From contig NZ_JBHRSA010000053.1 of NCBI RefSeq assembly GCF_042643145.1, positions 1 to 41,126 of the forward strand: a stretch of 41,126 nucleotides of DNA. Direction: 5' to 3'. A program made the position numbers and the translations under genes. Of the stretch, positions 15,686 through 24,477 are shown one piece after another. Within the stretch, counting starts at the first letter, position 1. The number at the start of each line of letters is the position of its first letter. Source of the stretch: Virgibacillus_O xinjiangensis. Its GTDB lineage: Bacteria; Bacillota; Bacilli; Bacillales; Amphibacillaceae. The notes below the pieces were generated by a model, which was not told where the DNA came from, did no database searches, and saw only the letters and a program-made list of their open reading frames with translations.

Positions 15686-15865
15686 CTACAAAACAGCTAG
15701 AATGCAAGAAGAGGAAGCTTCCCATACTGCAAGGACATCGGCCCCTGTTACAGTAGACGAGGACATTTGATTGTTCTCGGTGAGGTGCTGCATCCAGAAC
15801 CAGGCTATGGCGACGCCAGCCAGTGTGAACAGGAACAGGATGAGAATGACCATTTTGCTTTTCAT
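15686..15865 (-). CDS. small membrane-anchored protein, 59 aa
   Basis: Read from ATG at 15865, which has TGGAGGG seven bases upstream on the minus strand. The N-terminus MKSKMVILILFLFTLAGVAI and the following AWFWMQ form one helix, acting as an anchor or uncleaved signal. About 35 polar residues follow (TENNQMSSSTVTGADVLAVW) and a short hydrophobic C-terminus (CILAVL). No family was recognised. It lies between array 2 and the divergent uspA-type gene. Confidence 0.55.
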   Translation of the reverse strand: MKSKMVILILFLFTLAGVAIAWFWMQHLTENNQMSSSTVTGADVLAVWEASSSCILAVL

Positions 15866-16008
15866 GCACGAATCCCTCCATTTCCTATAAGCCTACCAGA
15901 CAGGGTGTCGGCTGTAAAATGGCGAAGTGGTGGGATTTATCATCGTTACAGCAGGGAATCATCTGTGTTATAGTTAAGGAAAATGGCTGAGATAATGAGG
16001 TGGATGAT

Positions 16009-16425
16009 TTGTTTAAACGGATTCTATTAGCAGTCGACGGCTCGGAGCACTCCATTCGTTCTGCAAACTATGCGTTGGAATTGGCAGAGAAGTTTGATGG
16101 GAGTATTGATGCGGTCTATGTGGTGGATGGAGATACAGCCAAGAAGGACGTCCTGCATAATGCCAATAAATATGAGATTGAAAAGAAACGGAAAGAGAAA
16201 ATAAAGCCGATCAGCGAGATGCTGGAAGCGTCGGAGATTCCCTATGGTACGCATGTTCTTCATGGGGAGCCGGGACCGACGATTGTGGAGTTTGCCAATG
16301 AGCGGGAATTCGATTGTGTGGTCATCGGAAGCCGCGGCCTGAACGATCTTCAGTCCTTCATCCTCGGGAGTGTGAGCCACAAGGTTGCCAAGCGGTCCGA
16401 TTGCCCAGTGTTAATAGTGAAATAG
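16009..16425 (+). CDS. universal stress protein UspA family
   Basis: This protein of about 138 residues has the UspA fold. It starts FKRILLAVDGSEHS and carries the ATP-binding pattern GSRGLNDLQSFILGSVSHKV, with GxRG and GSxS intact, so it should bind ATP. UspA proteins accumulate under stress and starvation. TTG at 16009 has GAGGTGG at ideal spacing. GTG at 16000 would add three residues (MDD) but would lie inside that ribosome site. Likely a single gene with its terminator near 16547. Confidence 0.9.
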   Translation: MFKRILLAVDGSEHSIRSANYALELAEKFDGSIDAVYVVDGDTAKKDVLHNANKYEIEKKRKEKIKPISEMLEASEIPYGTHVLHGEPGPTIVEFANEREFDCVVIGSRGLNDLQSFILGSVSHKVAKRSDCPVLIVK

Positions 16426-16546
16426 ACTCGCACGATATGAAACGCACTTTACGCGCGGATGCCACGGCATCGGGCGAGGAAAATCCGATCGATAGCCATC
16501 TGTCGCCGGGATGCCCATGCTCCCAAAAAAAGTGACTAGGAATACC

Positions 16547-16607
16547 AGCACCCTTCATAGCACGGTGGCCATGTTGTCGGCGCTGTGCAGTCAAGGGTGC
16601 TATTTTA
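16547..16607 (+). terminator. probable terminator with large loop
   Basis: AGCACCCTT (16547-16555) pairs with AAGGGTGCT (16593-16601) around 37 nt that can fold further, followed by ATTTTAAT. It is placed between uspA and the next lipoprotein. Confidence 0.45.
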
Positions 16608-16681
16608 ATGGAGGGCTTCGACAAAAATATAGATTGCAGGTATACGGAGCGAACGGAAAAATACTTTATGGAGGACTAGTG

Positions 16682-17992
16682 ATGAAAAGGGCAGGACTCA
16701 TGTTGTTGGGATTCTTATTTTTATATGCTTGCTCGACAGCGGATCGAGCGGAAACAGACAATACAGATGACGAGAAAGATGATGCACCGGGAACAACCTA
16801 TGGATTTGTGCAAGAAGAGGATACCGATGATCCAGGCAACTGGTTGCTCCCACATTCGTACCAGGTGACGGTGGATGATTCTTTTGAAAGGCTCTCGCGT
16901 TATGAAACAGATACTTCGGAAGAAAAAATGTTCTTCTGGCATAAGCCATCCGCCGATGATTTCCCGTTCACCTTGGAAACGACCTCCAGCGACCTTGAAA
17001 AAGAGGTGCCGACGATGGAGGTAAAACCTTTTAACAAGAGTCGGTATGTCTATGCCAAGCAGCGATTCTCTCTAGGGGAAGAGCCGACAGAAGCGGAAAT
17101 TCAAGAGATGATCGAGTCAGTGACACAGGAAGTCGAAGAAAACTCTGCGCTCCATTTGGAAGAATTAAGGGAAGAAACGGTAGAAAGAATAAAAAGATTG
17201 CAAGAAATGGAAGGGATGGAGGGAGAGCCCACTGTCCACACCACGGATGATTATGATATCGAGCCTTACACCTATATGATTGAAAGTGAACCACAACCAG
17301 GTGTGATCCACTATGAACTGATTGGTGAATTGGAGCATACCTATCTTCGTACTGCCATTTCTGTTCCGGAACAGAAAAAAGAGGAGCTGTTGGAGACGAT
17401 GCTGGCTTCCGTACGGACGATTACCGATCAGGAAGAAGATTTCCATGAAGAGGTTGTGTTGGATAAACCGAAAAACTTGTCCTATGAGCCTGCAGAGAAT
17501 CTTCAAGGCAGTTATCCGGAAGTCGGCTATTCCTTCGAATTGCCGGAGGCTGCGACATTCCGATACTCCTTTCCTGCGTACCATGTCTACCGCTATACTT
17601 TTGACACCATCTACGAGGAAAGCATTGAACGAGAGCACTTTACGCTGAGAAGTTCGGAAATCGTGATCCGCGTAGAACAGGAGGAACATGCGAGAAACCG
17701 GGAAGAGGAAATGAGAAATAGAGGCCTGGATGACTTTGTGCCATTCCAGCACGATCGTGCCCAGTCGATTACGTATTTGCATGAGAAAGAAGGCTTTGAT
17801 ACAGGAATATTCACAACGGCAATACGAGTGGACTTCGATGGCTATGAAGAGTACTGGTTTTTAAAGGAGACCGACGGCCATGTATATGAGGTAACCTTCG
17901 ATATCGCCTTGGATGCTCCTGAGTATGAAGAGTTGCTGGACGATTATTTAAATGTTGTACGGACTTTTGAATTGAAAGATGTAGAAGAATGA
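16682..17992 (+). CDS. large acidic lipoprotein, 436 aa
   Basis: ATG at 16682 has TGGAGGAC upstream and opens a lipoprotein signal (MKRAGLMLLGFLFLYAC, lipidated Cys17). An acidic linker (TDNTDDEKDD) precedes two related halves. Each half has a YxF-type beta domain followed by an ETMLASVRTI or DYLNVVRTF closing helix (ends near 245 and 430), suggesting a duplicated fold, perhaps PsbP/MOG1-like. A charged, coiled-coil-like stretch (about 135-180) lies inside the first half. The frame is open further upstream from 16511, but only this start gives a signal peptide. The function is unknown. Confidence 0.75.
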   Translation: MKRAGLMLLGFLFLYACSTADRAETDNTDDEKDDAPGTTYGFVQEEDTDDPGNWLLPHSYQVTVDDSFERLSRYETDTSEEKMFFWHKPSADDFPFTLETTSSDLEKEVPTMEVKPFNKSRYVYAKQRFSLGEEPTEAEIQEMIESVTQEVEENSALHLEELREETVERIKRLQEMEGMEGEPTVHTTDDYDIEPYTYMIESEPQPGVIHYELIGELEHTYLRTAISVPEQKKEELLETMLASVRTITDQEEDFHEEVVLDKPKNLSYEPAENLQGSYPEVGYSFELPEAATFRYSFPAYHVYRYTFDTIYEESIEREHFTLRSSEIVIRVEQEEHARNREEEMRNRGLDDFVPFQHDRAQSITYLHEKEGFDTGIFTTAIRVDFDGYEEYWFLKETDGHVYEVTFDIALDAPEYEELLDDYLNVVRTFELKDVEE

Positions 17993-18069
17993 ACAATTGA
18001 GCTGATCTACACAACCACATGAAAGATCCATAAGAAAAAGAGGAATTTCAACCGGGGGGGGGATAACCA

Positions 18070-18252
18070 ATGAACAACTGGCTATATGGACTATATGCTG
18101 CCATACTGGCGATCGTCTCCATATTTACAGGGGAAATGATCACATTTGTCATGCTTGGATTCATTTTGATAAGCCTGCAAAATATCCATGCTACCTTGAA
18201 GGAAATATTGAAAGCGAACAGAGAGACATCCAACTACGGGGGGGACAGTTGA
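18070..18252 (+). CDS. small membrane protein, 60 aa
   Basis: ATG at 18070 is preceded by a G-rich ribosome site (GGGGGGGG, eight bases away). Two helices (about residues 5-20 and 23-38, with GEMITFVMLGFILISLQ) and a polar tail (HATLKEILKANRETSN) are predicted. It follows the large lipoprotein by 77 bp and may share its transcript. No family was recognised. Confidence 0.55.
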   Translation: MNNWLYGLYAAILAIVSIFTGEMITFVMLGFILISLQNIHATLKEILKANRETSNYGGDS

Positions 18253-18329
18253 ATAGGGGAGTTGCCGGCCGATGCAACGCTTCCGACTGGCGATAGAGCC
18301 GGGGGTGATGGGGGCGAAGGTGATCTAAT

Positions 18330-18369
18330 TAAAAGAAGCATGGATTTTCTGTAGAAATACCATGCTTCT
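18330..18369 (-). terminator. terminator of the CNNM gene
   Basis: AGAAGCATGG (18334-18343) pairs with CCATGCTTCT (18360-18369). On the minus strand the stem is followed by TTTAATT. Confidence 0.75.
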
Positions 18370-18380
18370 GTATGCTCCGT

Positions 18381-19598
18381 TCATTTAATGATTTGGACCT
18401 TGCGGATGGTCCGGCCCTCCACTTTCAATATCTTGAATGTAAGGTCTCCACGTTCGATGACTTCGTTCTCCTCAGGGAAATCTTTCAGTTCTTTCAAAAG
18501 ATAACCGGCAAGCACATCCTCTTCTTCCGGGATATCCGTGCCAAAGAGGGAGTTCAAGTACCGCAACGTTATTTTTCCATCACAGATCATCTCCGTTTCA
18601 CTCATTTTTTCAATGAGCGGGTCGGAGTCGGGATCCAATTCATCTTCAATTTCCAGTCCAATCATGCCCTCAATTACATCCTCATGGCTCAGTATTCCTT
18701 CCGTGCCGCCGTATTCATCCAAGACAATCGCCATATGCTTCTTTTCCAGCGTCATACGGCGGAATACCCACTCGGCGGAGTGGAACTCATAGACAATCAA
18801 CGGGTCCATGTCACTGAATGATTCGAGAGACTTTTCCGTGTTGGTCGACCATTGGATCAGGTACTTGGAATGGAACACACCGACAATGTGGTCCATATCT
18901 TCCTTATAAACCGGATACCTAGTGAAGGGGTGGTGGATGACAATATCTCTGACTTCTTCATAGGTAGAATTGATCGGCAGACCTTCAATGTCGACACGAG
19001 GTGTTTTCAATACGTCTTTTACATTTAAATTGTGAAAATCCAATGCTCCCTTGATACGATAAGACTCGGCTTTATGGAAGGTTCCCTCCGAATCGGCAAT
19101 GTCCACCATTGCCCGGAATTCCTCCTTCGACACGGATTCTGTCGCCGGCTGCCCTTTGGATAGCAGGTTCGTCAGCATGCCGGTCAACCAGTTCAGTACA
19201 ACGGTGATCGGTTTGAAGATGACGACAAAAAACCGGATGATGGGGGAGACCATGAAAGCGATCCTTTCGGGAAATGCAGCCGCCACCGATTTTGGGATGA
19301 CTTCTGCGAATATGATGATGGCGATGGTCAATATGGCAGAAGCCAAACCGACATTGAAATCATATTGAATGGCCAAGGTGGTCACTAATGTAGGAAGCAG
19401 GATATTCGCAATATTGTTTCCGATCAGGATAGTGGTGATGAATACACTCGGTTTGGATACCAAGTTCCATAGCTTTTGGGCCTTTGTATCATTTTTTGCT
19501 TTTGTTTGAAGCTTCACCTTGTTGGTGGCCGTAAGCGCTGTCTCACTGCCGGAAAAGAACAGGGAAACGAATAGCAACACAATGATCGCAATGATCAT
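18381..19598 (-). CDS. CNNM/CorC-type hemolysin-family transporter
   Basis: This 405-residue membrane protein has an N-terminal CNNM (DUF21) transmembrane domain starting IIAIIVLLFVSLFFSGSETA. A pair of CBS domains follows (about 205-325, including FTRYPVYKEDMDHIVGVFH and VLDEYGGTEGILSHEDVIE), then a C-terminal CorC/HlyC domain (about 340-405). Relatives such as B. subtilis MpfA export magnesium, with the CBS pair sensing nucleotides. The frame is open to 19655, but ATG at 19598 has AAGGAGGAG upstream on the minus strand and gives the conserved N-terminus. It is a monocistronic unit with its own terminator. Confidence 0.9.
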   Translation of the reverse strand: MIIAIIVLLFVSLFFSGSETALTATNKVKLQTKAKNDTKAQKLWNLVSKPSVFITTILIGNNIANILLPTLVTTLAIQYDFNVGLASAILTIAIIIFAEVIPKSVAAAFPERIAFMVSPIIRFFVVIFKPITVVLNWLTGMLTNLLSKGQPATESVSKEEFRAMVDIADSEGTFHKAESYRIKGALDFHNLNVKDVLKTPRVDIEGLPINSTYEEVRDIVIHHPFTRYPVYKEDMDHIVGVFHSKYLIQWSTNTEKSLESFSDMDPLIVYEFHSAEWVFRRMTLEKKHMAIVLDEYGGTEGILSHEDVIEGMIGLEIEDELDPDSDPLIEKMSETEMICDGKITLRYLNSLFGTDIPEEEDVLAGYLLKELKDFPEENEVIERGDLTFKILKVEGRTIRKVQIIK

Positions 19599-19895
19599 GG
19601 ATGGACTCCTCCTTGTTGGTAAGCAATAGCGCTCTATTTGCAAGCGACCATGCAATGCTTAATAAAATTAACCTATCACATGGCCAGCGACTAGGCAAAT
19701 TCTTTGTAGTCCGCATATGGACAAATCTGCCTTTTGCTTAGTAGGGGGAAGAGTTACCTATCAGCGGACAACAGGTATCATCTCGACTGGTTTGGTGGAC
19801 TGTGCCTTCCTTATAGTGGAAAGTTTACAGGAACGAATCCGATTAGGTATATTGGAAGTAGATACCGAAAGATTACAAATTCAGGAGGGGATGGA

Positions 19896-20411
19896 TTGGA
19901 AACGGATGTAAGATTCCCGATTGGCAAACTGCAAGTTCCCGACCAGGTGACGTTGGAAAATATCCAAGAGTGGTTGAGGCAAATCGAAACGTATACGGAT
20001 CGACTGAGAGAGACAGTCGATGCATTAAGTGATGAGGATTTGAGCAAAACATATCGGGCCGGCAGTTGGACGGTTCGGCAACTTGTCCATCATATTGCCG
20101 ATTCCCAGCTGAACATGTATCAGCGATTGAAGCTGGCTTTGACGGACGAGCGTCCAACCGTACCGGCTTTCGACCAGGAGGAGTGGGCGGTCCAACCGGA
20201 TACCGAGCTTCCTGTAGAGTGTTCGATAAAGATGTTGGAAGGGATCAATGAGCGCATTGTATCGTTGGGCCGTCAGCTGAAGGAAGAGCAATTGGACCGG
20301 GCTTTTGTTCATGAGGTAAATGGAGAAATCACCGTCGCAACAAAGGTGGCGAAATTGGCTTGGCATGAAGAGCATCACTTAGCCCATATCAAGATTGCAT
20401 TATCAAAATAG
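19896..20411 (+). CDS. YfiT/BstA-type DinB-fold protein (bacillithiol transferase family)
   Basis: This 171-residue four-helix DinB-fold protein is close in pattern to B. subtilis YfiT (BstA): a short strand FPIGKL, then YRAGSWTVRQLVHHIADSQLN and a C-terminal WHEEHHLAHI. The histidines in VHHIADSQ and WHEEHHLAH are the metal-binding set. YfiT-type enzymes conjugate bacillithiol to substrates or act as metal hydrolases; which applies here is inference. The frame is open from 19734, but TTG at 19896 follows AGGAGGGG at good spacing and gives the family N-terminus. Confidence 0.82.
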   Translation: METDVRFPIGKLQVPDQVTLENIQEWLRQIETYTDRLRETVDALSDEDLSKTYRAGSWTVRQLVHHIADSQLNMYQRLKLALTDERPTVPAFDQEEWAVQPDTELPVECSIKMLEGINERIVSLGRQLKEEQLDRAFVHEVNGEITVATKVAKLAWHEEHHLAHIKIALSK

Positions 20412-20441
20412 AGCTAGTGTGTAAGGCTGATCAATAAAGCA

Positions 20442-20488
20442 GGTGCTGCCCCATCAGTCCGTGAGCGATGGGGACGGCACCTGTTTGG
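20442..20488 (-). terminator. hairpin overlapping the MFS stop codon
   Basis: CAGGTGC, CCCCATC, GATGGGG and GCACCTG are nested arms of one long hairpin. The MFS stop codon (20454-20456) sits in the loop, so the last codons form a stem arm. The minus-strand tail is TTTATTG. Confidence 0.65.
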
Positions 20489-21674
20489 TATCTATCGGCT
20501 GTTTTTTGCTGCCGAACAGATACAAGATCAAAATGATGACCATCAAGGCTCCAGAATAAGTGAAAGTCCAGGCGTACCCGACATAGTTTGCCAGGAATCC
20601 AAGGCCGATGGATCCGATGGCCAAACCAGAATCGATGAAAATGAGCAGCATCGAATTGGCTGTCGCTTTTTTCTCCTCTGGCACGAGGGTCAATGCCCAT
20701 GCTTGGCCGATCGGATGGATGATGGCAAACGCAATGCCGAACAATGCCCCGGAAATCCAGACGGTCAGCATGCTTGAGGCAAAGCCTAATAATACAAGGC
20801 CGGCAGTACCTGAAATCGCGGCTGGAATCATCAGGATTCTATGGCCGAACCGGTCGAAGATTTTGCCAGAAAAGGACCGGAAGATGACCATCGTAATCCC
20901 CTGTGCGATAAAGAATTGGGAAATGCTTCCACCTAGATTGATTTCCTTCCCGAACGGTCCCATGAAGTTGACCGTCCCCGCAATAGTCATGTAATTGAGC
21001 GATACCAATATACAAGGGAGCAGCACACGCTTATCGAACATGTATTTATAGAACGGTTCGTCATCAGCTTTCTGTGGCTGTTTCTTCTCCTCCTCTTTCT
21101 CTCTATTACCATTCGTCTTCGTGAAGAAACTGCATACCAATGAAATGGTCAACAGGCCCAGCGTCACGAGCATCAGCGAGTGGAAAGAGAAATTTGCAAG
21201 ATAGGAAATAGCGATGAGCGGCCCGATGGTCGTCCCGACACTAGTAGACATGGCGAAGAAAACAAGCCCCTCACCCAGTCTGGATTTAGGAACGATATTA
21301 CTCGATATGGTGAAGACCAAGGTAGTAAGCATACAAAAGCCGATGCCTTGCAGGGCACGGATGAATATCAGAAATCCGACGGAGTCGTTCACAAACGTAA
21401 GGCCGACCGTTCCCAGGAAATATACGAGGGAAATGATGAGCAGCAGCTTCCTATGGACCTTTTGGATAATGATGCTCGCAAAGAAACGCGTGATCAGGGA
21501 GGATAACATCAACGTGGTCGTCATGGTTCCTGCAACCGCAGGATTATCTGTCACGGTCGATACAAAAATGGGGAAACCTGCCGTGATCATATAAAAAGCA
21601 CAGAACATGACCAAAGACAATAAAACAATGATGACATATTGGTTCGTCCATAATTTGGCTGTTATTTTACCCAT
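20454..21674 (-). CDS. MFS transporter
   Basis: This protein of about 406 residues has 12 predicted transmembrane helices and a charged central loop (REKEEEKKQPQKADDEP, about 195-215). Helix 4-5 signatures such as RALQGIGFCMLTTLVFTISS are drug:H+ antiporter-like. The substrate is unknown. The frame can start at 21689, but that GTG lies within the ribosome site AAAGGTGG; ATG at 21674 is a better start. Convergent with the YfiT-type gene, with a shared hairpin. Confidence 0.87.
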   Translation of the reverse strand: MGKITAKLWTNQYVIIVLLSLVMFCAFYMITAGFPIFVSTVTDNPAVAGTMTTTLMLSSLITRFFASIIIQKVHRKLLLIISLVYFLGTVGLTFVNDSVGFLIFIRALQGIGFCMLTTLVFTISSNIVPKSRLGEGLVFFAMSTSVGTTIGPLIAISYLANFSFHSLMLVTLGLLTISLVCSFFTKTNGNREKEEEKKQPQKADDEPFYKYMFDKRVLLPCILVSLNYMTIAGTVNFMGPFGKEINLGGSISQFFIAQGITMVIFRSFSGKIFDRFGHRILMIPAAISGTAGLVLLGFASSMLTVWISGALFGIAFAIIHPIGQAWALTLVPEEKKATANSMLLIFIDSGLAIGSIGLGFLANYVGYAWTFTYSGALMVIILILYLFGSKKQPIDTKQVPSPSLTD

Positions 21675-21896
21675 AGCATATGGAACCACCTTTCAAGTGT
21701 AAAAATACTGGTTGATTTCTATAGGAGTTTGACGTGATAAAATTATTCTTGCCTTGTTCGTGATAAATATTAGCATTGTTTTAAAGTGCAAGATATTCTG
21801 GCAGGCGGAGGAAAAGGATGAAGAAGTGAAACTTTTTATTATGGAGCTTCGTATAAAATAATAAGCAACCAAAATATGTAAGTAGCAGGAGAAAAG

Positions 21897-22136
21897 ATGC
21901 CAATGAATATTTTACGACTCATCTTGGCAATAGCCGTTCTTGCCCTATCTTCCATCAGCTTGCTGAATGGAAGCAGCATGAATTTGACGCCCGTCATGCT
22001 GTTCTTATTGGGAGTGTTGTTGCTGACAATGGGGGCGGAAGAAATGAAAAAGGAGAAAAAGCCGGTTGGCTATCTGTTGATTGTCACTGCTTTCTTCAAT
22101 TTCTATGTGTCTATCCAAGGGTTTCTATTGGGCTGA
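21897..22136 (+). CDS. DUF3953 family small membrane protein (YczI-like)
   Basis: This 79-residue protein with three helices resembles B. subtilis YczI (DUF3953): ILRLILAIAVLALSSISLL, then MLFLLGVLLLTMGAEEMKK and a final helix ending SIQGFLLG. No function is known. ATG at 21897 has CAGGAG six bases upstream. First of a run of short plus-strand genes extending to 24279. Confidence 0.75.
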   Translation: MPMNILRLILAIAVLALSSISLLNGSSMNLTPVMLFLLGVLLLTMGAEEMKKEKKPVGYLLIVTAFFNFYVSIQGFLLG

Positions 22137-22186
22137 CGGATCCGTTTTTTATGATCGGACACTTAATAATCACGGGAAAGGAATGA

Positions 22187-22399
22187 ATGGCAATGGAAAA
22201 TAATAAAGGATGCATCAAATGCGGAAGTACAGATGCTGATAAGAAAGATGTATCGATGACCGGGACTGGACTTTCCAAAATGTTCGATGTCCAGAATAAC
22301 CAGTTTACGGTTGTTTTCTGTAAAAATTGTGGGTACTCGGAGTTTTATAATAAAAACAGTTCAGCTGGAAGCAATGTTTTCGACTTTTTCTTCGGATGA
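22187..22399 (+). CDS. zinc-ribbon protein (DUF2082 type)
   Basis: This 70-residue protein carries two CxxC knuckles, CIKCGST (residues 9-12) and CKNCGYSEF (45-48), for one zinc ion. The middle TGTGLSKMFDVQNNQFTVV and the Gly/Ser-Phe-rich end are typical of DUF2082-type zinc-ribbon proteins. Nucleic-acid binding is suggested for the family but unproven. ATG at 22187 follows AAAGGAATGA. Confidence 0.8.
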   Translation: MAMENNKGCIKCGSTDADKKDVSMTGTGLSKMFDVQNNQFTVVFCKNCGYSEFYNKNSSAGSNVFDFFFG

Positions 22400-22427
22400 T
22401 TTTTGTCTGACTGCGGGGAGGATGGAA

Positions 22428-22613
22428 ATGAGGAAGTGGTGGAGGAAAAAGAAGGGGCAAATGAGAAAAAGCAAGAAAGACAAAGGCGATTATACGTTTT
22501 GGGACGGTGTTCTCGATGTGCTGCTGTGGGTCCCTGAATTGATCCTGTTGCCTTTACGGGTGATTTTCTGGTTGTTGCGAGGAATCAGCAGAAACATCGT
22601 GGATTTCTTTTGA
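22428..22613 (+). CDS. small basic membrane-associated protein, 61 aa
   Basis: ATG at 22428 has GGGGAGG at six bases. The N-terminus is strongly basic (RKWWRKKKGQMRKSKKDK), followed by a hydrophobic or amphipathic part (VLDVLLWVPELILLPLRVIFWLL) and ends NIVDFF. The layout suggests a peptide with its basic end in the cytoplasm and the rest in or along the membrane. No family was recognised. It is 28 bp after the zinc-ribbon gene. Confidence 0.6.
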   Translation: MRKWWRKKKGQMRKSKKDKGDYTFWDGVLDVLLWVPELILLPLRVIFWLLRGISRNIVDFF

Positions 22614-22792
22614 TTCCGTTAGTGGTAGGAAAGTTGTGCAACTATAAAAGAGAAGTGTTGGTAAAAAGTCCATGATCGCTGGGGGAGGAGTACACGATAG
22701 AAAGAAGTCAAAAAGTTGGGCAAAGGAAGGCATTTGCCGGTAGAGTGGAAATGTGCTTGTTCGAATACTATTGATGATAAGGGGGGAGCATC

Positions 22793-23227
22793 ATCAGAAA
22801 AATTACGCTGCTGATTATTGTTCTCGGATTGGTTGTTTTATATTTGTTTACCGTTCGTTCCGAAGCCCCCGCCCCTATGGTAACTGCCGGAACCAACGAA
22901 GAAATCCCCACAGCCAAGGGACCGTATTGTTGGAATGGATCTTTATTCCAATGCATTGACAAGCCATTGGACAGGACGAAAGCACATGAACCCACCGTTG
23001 TATCTCCAAACGAGGAAATCATGATTGACTATGAGAAAGAACCAATGGTGCAGAAACTGAGAGTAGATAAACGGATTGGTGAAAATAGGCAAGAGAACAT
23101 CAGACAGATTGAAAGAAATCATGATTCTATTGTTGTACCAGAAGAAAAAGGAATCTATGTCTATCATGTTTTAGCCTATTGGGAAAAAGGAGACAGAAAC
23201 TATACGTTCTCCGTCAAAGTGGAGTAG
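22793..23227 (+). CDS. membrane-anchored protein, about 144 aa, ATC in start position
   Basis: The frame opens after a stop at 22778. GGGGGGAG (22781-22788) is followed by ATC AGA AAA ATT, where ATG would give a perfect anchor, RKITLLIIVLGLVVLYLF. No ATG, GTG or TTG stands at that place; the next TTG (22829) would cut the helix in half and has no ribosome site. The exported part includes GPYCWNGSLFQCIDKP (two Cys, possible disulfide) and a C-terminal beta stretch (GIYVYHVLAYWEKGDRNYTFSVKV). The function is unknown. ATC could be a real rare start. Confidence 0.6.
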   Translation: MRKITLLIIVLGLVVLYLFTVRSEAPAPMVTAGTNEEIPTAKGPYCWNGSLFQCIDKPLDRTKAHEPTVVSPNEEIMIDYEKEPMVQKLRVDKRIGENRQENIRQIERNHDSIVVPEEKGIYVYHVLAYWEKGDRNYTFSVKVE

Positions 23228-23299
23228 AATATGCTGTAAAAGGAATATACTGAGGTTTATAAAGATGTATCTTGAACACATGGAGAGGAAGAACATATC

Positions 23300-23647
23300 A
23301 TGGCCGAACATAAAATCTACAAAATGAGTTTCTCAAAGGTCTATCCCCATTATATTGCGAAAGCTGAGAGAAAAGGCCGTACAAAAGCGGAGGTCGATGA
23401 AATCATCCGCTGGCTGACAGGGTATAGCCAGGAAGAGTTGGAAGCACAGCTGGAAAAAGAGAAAGACTTTGAAACCTTCTTTACGGAAGCTCCCCAGTTG
23501 AACCCATCAAGGGATTTGATCAAGGGTGTCATCTGCGGCGTCAGGGTGGAAGAAATCGAAGAACCGACGATGCAGGAAATCCGCTACCTGGATAAGCTGG
23601 TCGATGAACTGGCAAAAGGCAAAGCGATGGAGAAGATTCTGCGGTAA
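23300..23647 (+). CDS. DUF2200 family protein
   Basis: This 115-residue soluble protein matches DUF2200: HKIYKMSFSKVYPHYIAKAERKGRTKAEVDEIIRWLTGY at the start, then FFTEAPQLNPSRDLIKGVICGVRVEEIE and a C-terminal helix PTMQEIRYLDKLVDELAKGK. The family is widespread and has no assigned function. ATG at 23300 has GAGAGGAAG upstream. Confidence 0.88.
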   Translation: MAEHKIYKMSFSKVYPHYIAKAERKGRTKAEVDEIIRWLTGYSQEELEAQLEKEKDFETFFTEAPQLNPSRDLIKGVICGVRVEEIEEPTMQEIRYLDKLVDELAKGKAMEKILR

Positions 23648-23760
23648 TGGTGATGCATCAGGAAGTACATATATTCTGGCTTTTTTGTATGGAAGAATAG
23701 CCAGGGTCACAAAAACAGGATAGAAATAATCACATGGAACGGAAGTAAGAAGGAATAAAG

Positions 23761-24279
23761 ATGGGGAGTGGAACGGTGGAAATCAGAAAGGCTTTGCCGA
23801 ACGAGATGGAATTTATTGAAAAACAAAGATTGGAAGCATATGAGGAGTATTCAGATGTTTTGCCTGAAGCCCATTGGGATGCACTGAAAAATGAGCTTAG
23901 TTCCCGTCCGGCAAACACGGGTGGGGAAGAAGTGTATGTCGCACGGATCGATGGCAGGATTGCAGGAAGTGTTGTGCTTTATCCTGCCAATACGAAAGCA
24001 TACGAAGCGTTCGGAGAAAAAACGGAGCATCCGGAAATCCGTCAGTTGGCTGTAGGAAAAGAGCATCGCAGAAAAGCTGTAGGAAAGTCACTCCTGCAAT
24101 TTTGCCTAGATGCAGAGAAAGAAAAAGGCACCCGCGTTATTGGGCTGCACACTGGTGAGTTCATGACAAAAGCATGTAGTCTATACGAAAGCATTGGATT
24201 TGTGAGAAATCCAGCGGAAGACATGGAGCCTCTGGATGATGGAATTATTGTCCTGGGATATAAAAAAGAACTCAACTGA
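23761..24279 (+). CDS. GNAT-family N-acetyltransferase
   Basis: This 172-residue acetyltransferase starts VEIRKALPNEMEFIEKQRLEAY. The core strand HPEIRQLAV precedes motif A, EHRRKAVGKSLLQFCLDA, with a reduced acetyl-CoA loop (RRKAVG), followed by SLYESIGFVRNPAED. The substrate is unknown. ATG at 23761 has AAGGA six bases upstream; an in-frame GTG lies five codons later. Confidence 0.83.
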   Translation: MGSGTVEIRKALPNEMEFIEKQRLEAYEEYSDVLPEAHWDALKNELSSRPANTGGEEVYVARIDGRIAGSVVLYPANTKAYEAFGEKTEHPEIRQLAVGKEHRRKAVGKSLLQFCLDAEKEKGTRVIGLHTGEFMTKACSLYESIGFVRNPAEDMEPLDDGIIVLGYKKELN

Positions 24280-24403
24280 GCCACGCACTGACAAACTTGC
24301 AAAAGAGGGAATAGTGTGGCAGTTGTTTAAATAGTACCTTCAAGAATTCTACATATCAAATGTTTGTTACAGCATCTGATGGTACATAATAGCTAACCAT
24401 TAG

Positions 24404-24441
24404 AAAAAGCTTGAGGATAAAACACACCCTCAAGCTTTTTT
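24404..24441 (+). terminator. strong terminator (bidirectional)
   Basis: AAAAAGCTTGAGG pairs perfectly with CCTCAAGCTTTTT and T runs occur on both strands. It separates the plus-strand run from the convergent FAD-oxidase operon. Confidence 0.88.
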
Positions 24442-24477
24442 GGCATAATTTCCATTATAGGACAGACAGGGGCTGTT

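Noticed and set aside
16440..16545. Riboswitch-like folded leader before the large lipoprotein
   Set aside because: Several short inverted repeats occur, but no known aptamer signature; only the terminator-like stem at 16547-16601 was kept.
22681..22780. Short frame after GGGGGAGGAG with ATA in the start position, 26 residues
   Set aside because: Resembles the two ATC cases, but the peptide has no recognisable character and spacing is poor; not enough to call.
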